Shown: piece after piece, positions 57,723 through 64,000 of the stretch
Layout of the letters: every line of letters starts with the position of its first letter
Position numbering within the stretch: position 1 is the first letter of the stretch
From: DAIOEK01 sp963708715
Lineage (GTDB): Bacteria; Chloroflexota; Anaerolineae; Anaerolineales; Anaerolineaceae
Assembly (NCBI GenBank): GCA_963708715.1
Contig: CAVPSU010000001.1
Location: 1,922,001 to 1,986,000, forward strand
DNA: 64,000 nt
Reading direction: 5' to 3'
The notes under the pieces: generated by a model
What the model was told of the DNA's origin: nothing
What the model saw: the letters and a program-made list of their open reading frames with translations, nothing else
The model's database searches: none
Program-made: the position numbers and the translations under genes

Positions 57723-58406
57723 TTATCTTCCAAATGGATTGAAGTTCGTATCCTTATCGAACACATCTTCCTGTTCGGCTTTCTTTAACCCATTCACCAG
57801 TTTGTAGGTAGCCGGGGTCAATAACATCTCAACCCCTACCTTAAAGACGTAGTTGGATACCAGAACCATCCACAATAACGGTCCTGGGAGAACACCGGCG
57901 AAAGCGATCACTAAAAATAAACCGGTATCCACTGCTTCTCCGACCAGAGTGGATCCAATGGTTCGGGTCCAGAGCCAGCGCCCCCGGGTGACCAATTTCA
58001 ACTTCGCCAACACGTAACTGTTGCTGAATTCACCGGCAAAGTAAGCCACCAGACTGGCAATCACAATTCTGGGCGTCTGACCCAGGATGCTATGATAGCT
58101 ATCTTGATACTCCCATCCCTGGGCGGGGGGAAGTTTGTCGACGATGGCGAAAATGGTCGCAGCAACCAGTATCCAGATGAATCCAGTCCAGATCACCCGG
58201 CGGGACCGTTTATACCCATAGACTTCGGTCAGGATATCTCCGAAAATGTAGGCCAGTGGAAAAAGGATCGTACCCCCATCGAATGAAAAAGGACCCATCT
58301 GAACGATCTTTGTGGATGCCACGTTGGATATCAAGAGAACCGCGACGAATGCGGCGGTGACCAGATCGATCCAGCGGTATAGTCTTGTTGGGTTGCCTGC
58401 TTCCAT
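57723..58406 (-). CDS. Queuosine precursor transporter (YhhQ/VUT family)
   Basis: A 227-residue membrane protein of the VUT (DUF165) family, importers of queuosine precursors such as preQ0/preQ1. Evidence is LLISNVASTKIVQMGPFSFDGGTILFPLAYIFGDILTEVYGYKRSRRVIW (key parts GTILFPLAYIFGDILTEVYG and SRRVIW), FAGEFSNSYVLAKLK, RTIGSTLVGEAVDTGLF and the C-terminal NYVFKVGVEMLLTPATY. About six helices are present. No other queuosine genes are in the window. AGAGGA precedes the ATG. Confidence 0.92.
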   Translation of the reverse strand: MEAGNPTRLYRWIDLVTAAFVAVLLISNVASTKIVQMGPFSFDGGTILFPLAYIFGDILTEVYGYKRSRRVIWTGFIWILVAATIFAIVDKLPPAQGWEYQDSYHSILGQTPRIVIASLVAYFAGEFSNSYVLAKLKLVTRGRWLWTRTIGSTLVGEAVDTGLFLVIAFAGVLPGPLLWMVLVSNYVFKVGVEMLLTPATYKLVNGLKKAEQEDVFDKDTNFNPFGR

Positions 58407-58446
58407 TAATCCTCTACTTCAATCATACTCGAAACAAGATATTATA

Positions 58447-58473
58447 ACGAAAAGCCGCCCTTTGGGGCGGCTT
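58447..58473 (-). terminator. Terminator after the LysM gene
   Basis: AAGCCGCCC pairs with GGGCGGCTT, then U4 on the minus strand. Confidence 0.8.
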
Positions 58474-58493
58474 CGTCGAGTTGGAGAAAATTG

Positions 58494-59240
58494 TTAAGGA
58501 TTGGGAGTATTTGTCACTGCTGCGGTAGCAGGCAAGGTGCCGGTTGGGGTATTGGTGAGAGCCTTGGTTGGGATCAGAGTGGCGATGTTTACCGGGATAT
58601 CCAATTTTTGTCCGAGGATAATGGCGTTGGCATCGGTCAATTTATTCTGACGCATGATGGCATCTACGGTGCTGAGGAATTTTTCCGCAATCACTGAAAG
58701 TGACTCCCCGGTCTGAACCTCATACCCTCGATAAATGGAACCCTTAACCAACTTGGTCAGGTCTACGGGTGTGGAGGTAGGCAATTGTGCACCTGGCGGT
58801 GGGATCAGGATTTTCGCGTTTACCGAAATGATGCAGTTGATACCATATTGAGGCTCATTTAATTTGACCAGAACAGCCAGGTCAGTATTGAATCTTTGGG
58901 CGAGACCATAGCAGGTATCATTTTCCTGAACGACATATTCAAAAGGTCCAGAGGCGGTTGGCGTCAGCGTTATTGTCGGTGTGGTTGTTACAGTCGGGGT
59001 GTTGGTGAAAGTGGCTGTCGGTGTGACTGGAGTGGGAGTGTTCGTACTGGTTGGGGTGGGAGTCTTGCTGGCGAGAAATGGAAGCAAGGGTTTGTTTTGG
59101 TCTCCGGTCAGCCAGAAAACAACAATGAAAACGCCAACAACGACCAGGAGAACAGCCAGGGCACCAAAAACGAAAGGTCCCCATTGTTGTTTCTTCTTAT
59201 AATTTTCAATTACCTCTTGTGCAGAGTCTTTTTTAGGCAT
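58494..59240 (-). CDS. Membrane-anchored protein with two LysM domains
   Basis: A 248-residue protein. A short cytoplasmic segment (1-20) precedes one membrane helix (about 22-44) and a Thr/Pro linker (about 58-97, TPTSTNTPTPVTPT type). Two LysM domains follow (about 101-150, starting YVVQENDTCYGLAQRF, and 172-218, starting YEVQTGESLSVIAEKF), with a Thr/Pro tail. LysM binds peptidoglycan or related glycans, so it probably links membrane and wall. The Cys pair in LysM 1 may form a disulfide. Confidence 0.85.
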   Translation of the reverse strand: MPKKDSAQEVIENYKKKQQWGPFVFGALAVLLVVVGVFIVVFWLTGDQNKPLLPFLASKTPTPTSTNTPTPVTPTATFTNTPTVTTTPTITLTPTASGPFEYVVQENDTCYGLAQRFNTDLAVLVKLNEPQYGINCIISVNAKILIPPPGAQLPTSTPVDLTKLVKGSIYRGYEVQTGESLSVIAEKFLSTVDAIMRQNKLTDANAIILGQKLDIPVNIATLIPTKALTNTPTGTLPATAAVTNTPNP

Positions 59241-59390
59241 AGGTTTCCCTGAATTATCACTTTAGTTTGATTTTCTATATTCTACCTGAATTTGACCGAA
59301 TCGGCGAATAGCTCTTCATCCACTTGTCTGGACCAGTTTTGAAGGTCCATTATAATTAGAATACTATCACCTTTTCTCCTGGAGGTTAAG

Positions 59391-59795
59391 ATGGCTCTGG
59401 AACCAGGTCTGGTCGGCGAATTGGAAATATTGGTGGATGAAAACGAATCTGCTCGCAAATATGGGGGAGAAAGCCTCCCCCCGGTTCTCAGCACCCCGAG
59501 GATGATCATGTACCTGGAACGGGTTTGCCATATTGCTGTGTTTCCATTATTGCCTGAAGGACAAAGTACTGTGGGGATGCTCGTGAATGTGCGGCATCTG
59601 GCTTCCACACCGATCGGTATGAAAGTGCGGTTCCGAAGCGAGTTACTCGAAATCGACCGCCGCCGGTTACGTTTCAAAGTGGAAGCCTGGGATGAAGTAG
59701 AAAAGATAGCCGAGGGTGAGCATGAGCGATTTATTATCGATTGGGAGAAGTATTACGTCCGATTGGCGGAAAAACAAAACATGATTCGTACGTAG
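59391..59795 (+). CDS. FlK-like hotdog thioesterase
   Basis: A 134-residue single hotdog domain. Residues T35, E43 and H69 (STPRMIMYLERV and VNVRHLAS) have the same spacing as the catalytic Thr42, Glu50 and His76 of fluoroacetyl-CoA thioesterase FlK. Many homologues act on other acyl-CoAs, and fluoroacetate detoxification is not implied. GGAGG lies 6 nt before the ATG. It is transcribed alone. Confidence 0.82.
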   Translation: MALEPGLVGELEILVDENESARKYGGESLPPVLSTPRMIMYLERVCHIAVFPLLPEGQSTVGMLVNVRHLASTPIGMKVRFRSELLEIDRRRLRFKVEAWDEVEKIAEGEHERFIIDWEKYYVRLAEKQNMIRT

Positions 59796-59837
59796 ACTCT
59801 TCAGATTTGAGTACAAATTTTCGATTTTCAATCTGAT

Positions 59838-59869
59838 AAAAAAGCCCCTTTCCGGATAGGAAAAGGGGC
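59838..59869 (-). terminator. Terminator of the HlyD/ABC export operon
   Basis: GCCCCTTTCC pairs with GGAAAAGGGGC (one bulge) and ends in U6 on the minus strand. Confidence 0.8.
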
Positions 59870-59886
59870 AAAAATATGTTGGAATA

Positions 59887-60963
59887 TTAGAAGTCTACAT
59901 CCACGCTCATTCCGGGTCTGATCCCTTCTGGAAGTGAATCAAGCGTGATCGCAACAGGATAGACCACATCGCCCCCGATCGTCTCTGCGCGGACGGAGAC
60001 CACCATCACTTTACCTTGAACATTGGTTTGTAACGATTCGAAGCGGACAGTAACCATTTGCCCGGGCTGAACCCTTGCCACATCCCTTTCACTCAGGTCA
60101 GTGGTTTCAATTGTAAGGGTCGACACATCAGTCAGGATAAAAAGGATCTGCCCAGGAGAAACGACATCTCCGAGGGTGGCATTTACGAGACTGATCGTTC
60201 CACCAAATGGAGCGTTGATCGAGAGATTGTCGATGGCAACCTTCGCAACAGCGACCTGGTCCTTTGCATTTTTCACGGAGGCTTCCAAATAGGCCAGCTT
60301 TTCCGGATCGGGACCGTTTTTTAGAGAATCAACGCGTTTGGAAATGTCAGCCAGCTTTGCTTCTTCCAGTGATACATCCACAGCCGCTTCATCCAGGTTC
60401 GCCTGGGTTGGATTGGTAAACTTGGCATCCAGGTCTCTTTCCCGCGCTTTAATTTGATCCTTCGTTTTTGTCTGATATAACCAGCGTTGATATTTAAGGT
60501 TGGTTAACCGATCTTTGGCATCCTTGAGGTCGTCCTGGGTGTTGAAATACTCTTTTTGAGCCTGGAGGGATGCAATAGCAGCCTGGGTAATAAAATCATC
60601 GAGTTGGTTGTTCGCCTCTATCAGCATCTTTTCTGCATTGGATAAGGCGGCTTGCTCTTGTTCTCCTCCGGCCAAGACTGCCAAAATTTGACCTGCCTGT
60701 ACCACATCACCCAACTTCACATCCACGGAGGAAAGATTTCCGGCGATCTGACATCCAATTTTCGCTTCCCGGGCTGCCTTTACCACACCCGATGCAGTCA
60801 CTCCGCCGGAAATTGAGGACGAAGAATCTACTGTTTGTCCCTCCTCAGGTTGATCAACATCCAGGTTGAGCGTGGCAACCGAGGTGGGAGTGTTCTGTAT
60901 CGCACCTGAACACCCGGTTATCAAAATGGCAATCAATAGCAGAATCCAATATTTATTTTTCAT
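59887..60963 (-). CDS. HlyD/MacA-family membrane fusion lipoprotein
   Basis: A 358-residue periplasmic-adaptor-type protein. The lipobox is LITG-C18. The first biotinyl-lipoyl half (VKAAREAKIGCQIAGNLSSVDVKLGDVVQAGQILAVL; key part GDVVQAGQILAVL) precedes a coiled coil (about 105-235). The second lipoyl half (NAPFGGTISLVNATLGDVVSPGQILFIL; key part LGDVVSPGQILFIL) and a beta-barrel follow. It works with the ABC ATPase and two permeases upstream, as in MacAB-like systems. In a monoderm-like cell it would act without an outer-membrane channel. The exported substrate is unknown. Confidence 0.88.
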   Translation of the reverse strand: MKNKYWILLLIAILITGCSGAIQNTPTSVATLNLDVDQPEEGQTVDSSSSISGGVTASGVVKAAREAKIGCQIAGNLSSVDVKLGDVVQAGQILAVLAGGEQEQAALSNAEKMLIEANNQLDDFITQAAIASLQAQKEYFNTQDDLKDAKDRLTNLKYQRWLYQTKTKDQIKARERDLDAKFTNPTQANLDEAAVDVSLEEAKLADISKRVDSLKNGPDPEKLAYLEASVKNAKDQVAVAKVAIDNLSINAPFGGTISLVNATLGDVVSPGQILFILTDVSTLTIETTDLSERDVARVQPGQMVTVRFESLQTNVQGKVMVVSVRAETIGGDVVYPVAITLDSLPEGIRPGMSVDVDF

Positions 60964-60971
60964 TCGAACCC

Positions 60972-61667
60972 CTACTCACTGGAAGGTCCTTTTCCGTTCG
61001 CATCGATCAGACCATCACGCAGAGTGACAACCCGACGAGCGTAATGAATGACACGGGGGTCATGTGTGGCGAATACGAAGGTGACTCCAGTCTCCTGATT
61101 CAATCGAACCATAGTCTCCATGACCTGTTTTCCGTTCTCGGTATCCAGGTTGGCAGTCGGCTCATCTGCCAATACCAGCAGAGGACGGGTGGAAAGTGCC
61201 CGGGCGACAGCCACACGCTGCTGCTCTCCACCTGAAAGCTGATCGGGGCGATGGTAGGAACGGTCTGCCAGACCAACCGACTCGAGCAAACTCATCACCC
61301 TTTCACGCCGCTCCTTTGGGTTTACATTATTTAATAATAATGGCATTTCGACATTTTCATACGCTGTAAGGGTTGGGATGAGGGCGAAGAACTGGAAGAC
61401 AAATCCGATCGTCCCCCGGCGAAGATCAGCCCGTTGGTCGCGGTTAAGTTTGCTGACATCCTTTCCGTTAATATAGACCTGACCTGTCGTAGGTTGATCA
61501 AGGCAGCCTATAAGCTGTAATAATGTTGTTTTTCCTGACCCGGATGGTCCGACCAGGGCAGTGAATTCACCGTTCTCAATCGACATACTGATTCCACGGA
61601 GAGCATTGGTTTCGATCTTGCCGATGGTATAGACTTTTGTTACATTCTCAACTTTTGTGACTTCCAT
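60972..61667 (-). CDS. MacB/LolD-type ABC ATPase
   Basis: A 231-residue ATPase. Walker A GPSGSGKTT is near 39-47, then the Q-loop IGFVFQFFALIPTLTAYENVEMPL (FVFQFFALIPTLTAYENV), signature LSGGEQQRVAVARAL, Walker B LVLADEPTANLD and switch His in FATHDPR. These are the hallmarks of the MacB/LolD/FtsE mechanotransmission group. AAGGAGA precedes ATG 61667. It lies between the permease and adaptor genes. Confidence 0.93.
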   Translation of the reverse strand: MEVTKVENVTKVYTIGKIETNALRGISMSIENGEFTALVGPSGSGKTTLLQLIGCLDQPTTGQVYINGKDVSKLNRDQRADLRRGTIGFVFQFFALIPTLTAYENVEMPLLLNNVNPKERRERVMSLLESVGLADRSYHRPDQLSGGEQQRVAVARALSTRPLLVLADEPTANLDTENGKQVMETMVRLNQETGVTFVFATHDPRVIHYARRVVTLRDGLIDANGKGPSSE

Positions 61668-61679
61668 TTTACTTTCTCC

Positions 61680-62903
61680 TTATGCCTGTTTTCCGCCATG
61701 CAAGGCTTCAACGGGCTGCATTCTGGCTGCGAGGATCGCCGGGTACAGGGATGCGATCAAGGTAACTACCAATGCAGTGATGGTCAGAGTGACCACATCA
61801 CCGGGCACAATATATCCATACAAACGGTCGGGCAAGGCAAATCCGGTAACGCCCATATTCCCGATATAAAAACCGACTTTGGTCGCGTAGGTGAGGAACA
61901 ATGATCCCAGCGCCAGCCCGAATACAATACCAATCCCTGCCAGCACGGCGGATTCAGTCAGGAACATAGCCATGATCCGGCTGCTGCGCATCCCGATCGC
62001 TGAGAGGATACCGATCTCGCGGGTTCGTTCGAACACAGCCATGATCAGCGCGTTCACCACCACGGTTGCAGTCACTCCCAGCACGATCAGGTACAAGACC
62101 ACCATGTATGCGCCGGCAAATGATTCCATTTGAGAGATTAGAGCGTTCATTTCCTCCCAGGTTCTGACCTTGTACTGCGTTGTTTGTAATTGACTGATGA
62201 CTGTGTTGGTCTTTTCGCGGTCCTTCAACATAATGAATATGTTGCTCGCATGACCGTCAGTCTGAGTAATAGCCTGTGCTTTTGCGATAGGTAGGAAGAT
62301 TGTCCCCTCGTCAAAGCCGGGTGTATGGGTGGAGAAGATCCCGCGAATAGTGAAGGTTTGTTCGTTTACATCCCCGTTGGACGTATTCGCCAGTAAAAGG
62401 ATGGTATCACCTGCTTTCAATTTCAGCTTATTTGCCAAAGTTTGGCCCATTAGCAAGCCATCCCGGTCATCGGGTGTGATGTAATTTCCATCAACAATAC
62501 CATCCCGGAATGGTGCGCTCGCTTCTGAGTTCGGATCGATACCAACGACCTGTACCCCTTTGGATACATCTCCGAAACTGACGATCCCGCTGGCAACCAA
62601 CCGAGGCGTAGCCAGTAGTACATCCGGGAGAGTGGACACCATGCTGACGATTCGATTCGGGTCATCGATCAGGTCTTCCCATAACAGACTGGTCTTATCC
62701 TGATCGTAGGACGAGGCTTGAATCTGAAGATGGCCACTCTGGAGACGAATGGTTTTTTCGATAGAATCACGGATCTCACCTCGTACGACTGATGCCATTA
62801 GCAGCAGTAGAGCCAGACCCATTCCCAATGCCAATGCGGATAACAGCGTACGCCTAACGTTCCGCGCGAGATCCCGTGTTGCCATTTTGAATAATTGAAT
62901 CAT
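61680..62903 (-). CDS. MacB/FtsX-type ABC permease
   Basis: A 407-residue permease with the family topology: one N-terminal helix (RRTLLSALALGMGLALLLLM), a large extracytoplasmic MacB-like domain (about 45-260, ending before MESFAGAYM) and three C-terminal helices with ERTREIGILSAIGMRSSRI, the ATPase coupling loop. ATG 62903 with GAGGTGG upstream is preferred to GTG 62915, which lies in the preceding gene. It is a paralogue of the next permease, so the exporter is probably a heterodimer. Confidence 0.9.
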   Translation of the reverse strand: MIQLFKMATRDLARNVRRTLLSALALGMGLALLLLMASVVRGEIRDSIEKTIRLQSGHLQIQASSYDQDKTSLLWEDLIDDPNRIVSMVSTLPDVLLATPRLVASGIVSFGDVSKGVQVVGIDPNSEASAPFRDGIVDGNYITPDDRDGLLMGQTLANKLKLKAGDTILLLANTSNGDVNEQTFTIRGIFSTHTPGFDEGTIFLPIAKAQAITQTDGHASNIFIMLKDREKTNTVISQLQTTQYKVRTWEEMNALISQMESFAGAYMVVLYLIVLGVTATVVVNALIMAVFERTREIGILSAIGMRSSRIMAMFLTESAVLAGIGIVFGLALGSLFLTYATKVGFYIGNMGVTGFALPDRLYGYIVPGDVVTLTITALVVTLIASLYPAILAARMQPVEALHGGKQA

Positions 62904-62911
62904 GATCCACC

Positions 62912-64000
62912 TCACACGGTATGGAGTGAAACGGCTGGATCGTTTAGCGATGCCTCGTGGGCAGGATAGAACGATGCCAGGATGGAAATGATGATGACTG
63001 TGATCAAGCGGCTGACCAGCTTACCGACACCCAATGTGGAATAAACCCTCCCGCTGATCAGGGCGGTGTAATCTGTCATGGATGCAAATTGGCTATAGTC
63101 AAATCCGACCTTCCCTAGTAATAGATTGACAGCCAACCCAAGGGCAACGCCAGCTACGGCGCCTACCAGTCCCATCATGGCTCCTTCAAGGAGGAATAGA
63201 ATAGAGATCTGGTTCGGTTTCAAGCCAAGTGCGCCGAGGACGCCTATTTCGCGGGTCCGCTCGAAAATCGCCATCAGCAGAAGGTTCATGATACCGATTC
63301 CAGCGATGATCAACAGGATGATGCTGAAAATATTCATCACTCCACTCTTGGTTGAGAGTGCGGATTCAAGATCGGGGTAGTTGGTCTGCCAGGAATTGAC
63401 TTCTACACCCCCGACGGTTTTCTCAATGGAAGAAACCACCGGTTGTTCCTTCCCCAATTGTTTTATGGAGATCGCCACTTCAGTGATTTGACCGGATAAG
63501 CCGTATAGATCCTGGGCTTCTGCGAGTGAAATGTATACGGTCCTTTTTTCAATATCGCGCATCCCGAGATCATAAATACCGGTGATGGTCATAGTCCGCT
63601 TCCGCATCTGTTGATGAGTAGCTTTTCCGACCAGGGTGATCTGATCCCCGATGCTCGCATCCATGGCGACTGCCAGACCTTTTCCAATCACAATGGCATC
63701 CCTATCATCCGATTTGAGGAAACGACCTTCATTCGTTTTCCCTGGAACCAGGCTGAAATCGGTTTCGGTTTCAGGCTCTATCCCAAGTATGGTCACTGCG
63801 AAAGCACCTTCATGGTTAGTCGCCATTCCACCGGTGGTGATCCTGCGGACAGCGGAAACAACTTGAGGTTGCGCTTTCGCTGCCTTGATCACCTCCTGCT
63901 CATTTTGCAGAGGGAGAATGGGCATCTGCTCAACCTTGGCGCGGTACCCCTCCGCATGCACTTGGATATTTCCTCCAAGGACGCGGATGGCATTTGTATA
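62912..64000 (-). CDS. MacB/FtsX-type ABC permease (5' end beyond window)
   Basis: The frame is open from the stop at 62912 to the window edge (about 362 codons). It includes SGVMNIFSIILLIIAGIGIMNLLLMAIFERTREIGVLGALGLKPNQI (coupling loop ERTREIGVLGALGLKPNQ) and the MacB-like extracytoplasmic part. The paralogous permease has a helix plus GHLQIQ ahead of this region, and here the first visible residues end GGNIQVHAEGYR. About 40-60 N-terminal residues with the first membrane helix therefore lie outside. A GTG at 63961 is not a credible start. Confidence 0.88.
   Translation of the reverse strand, partial: YTNAIRVLGGNIQVHAEGYRAKVEQMPILPLQNEQEVIKAAKAQPQVVSAVRRITTGGMATNHEGAFAVTILGIEPETETDFSLVPGKTNEGRFLKSDDRDAIVIGKGLAVAMDASIGDQITLVGKATHQQMRKRTMTITGIYDLGMRDIEKRTVYISLAEAQDLYGLSGQITEVAISIKQLGKEQPVVSSIEKTVGGVEVNSWQTNYPDLESALSTKSGVMNIFSIILLIIAGIGIMNLLLMAIFERTREIGVLGALGLKPNQISILFLLEGAMMGLVGAVAGVALGLAVNLLLGKVGFDYSQFASMTDYTALISGRVYSTLGVGKLVSRLITVIIISILASFYPAHEASLNDPAVSLHTV

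Overview
The window looks like a chromosomal segment from a member of the Chloroflexota, most likely class Anaerolineae. This is inferred from gene style, not from a marker tree. Secreted and membrane proteins repeatedly carry Thr/Pro-rich linkers (TPTPT-type), lipoproteins carry a Trp-rich SH3b-like module after such a linker, PAS/GAF/GGDEF sensors are large, and base composition is moderate. Nothing looks like phage, an insertion sequence, a CRISPR array or an integrated plasmid.

Layout, left to right. 1-2.3 kb: tail of an unknown gene, the Mn exporter mntP, and a secreted four-repeat protein. 2.4-5.3 kb: a CHASE4-PAS-PAS-GAF-GGDEF diguanylate cyclase. 5.3-10.9 kb: a complete branched-chain amino acid ABC operon (livK-H-M-G-F) behind a consensus promoter and a leader with a small Leu/Ile/Val-rich ORF and an intrinsic terminator. 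11-15 kb: small proteins (DUF1905, SRPBCC, CPBP protease, DUF421, PAS) and a small gene interrupted by an amber codon. 15.1-16.9 kb (minus): a translationally coupled SagB-type oxidoreductase and XdhC. 17.2-19.6 kb: a nine-heme cytochrome c and a cytochrome b fused to a cytochrome c domain. 19.6-21.7 kb: a 3-ketodihydrosphingosine-reductase-like SDR and a serine-palmitoyltransferase-like enzyme, together a candidate sphingoid-base module. 21.7-24.2 kb (minus): a zinc-ribbon membrane protein and metK under a SAM-I riboswitch.

24.3-28.3 kb: a second, very large PAS/GAF/GGDEF cyclase. 28.4-30.3 kb: twin lipoproteins. 30.5-30.75 kb: tRNA-Arg(CCT) and a candidate small RNA with a C-rich apical loop. 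31.3-34.1 kb: a histidine kinase/response regulator pair. 34.2-38.3 kb: a TadE/TadG-like surface cluster (one VWA protein, two TadE-like proteins, one of them split by an in-frame TGA). 38.6-44.0 kb: a BmpA-type nucleoside ABC importer whose last permease gene is frameshifted. 44.2-45.3 kb: YbjQ and trmD. 45.4-48.1 kb: twin TPR membrane proteins. 49.6-51.6 kb: groES-groEL under a perfect CIRCE operator. 51.8-54.5 kb: an MFS exporter and a bactofilin-like membrane protein. 54.6-57.6 kb: a Fur-family regulator with a Zn/Mn ABC importer behind a 33-nt palindromic operator. 57.7-59.8 kb: a queuosine-precursor transporter, a LysM protein and a FlK-like thioesterase. 59.9-64.0 kb: a MacAB-like export system whose first permease runs off the window.

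Regulation can be read directly in several places: the SAM-I riboswitch, CIRCE, the Fur-type palindrome, and promoters with a recurring TTGACT -35 element. Several genes have a -10 hexamer only 6-9 nt before the ATG, which suggests leaderless mRNAs. Three genes carry single lesions (amber, opal, +1 frameshift) in otherwise intact reading frames.
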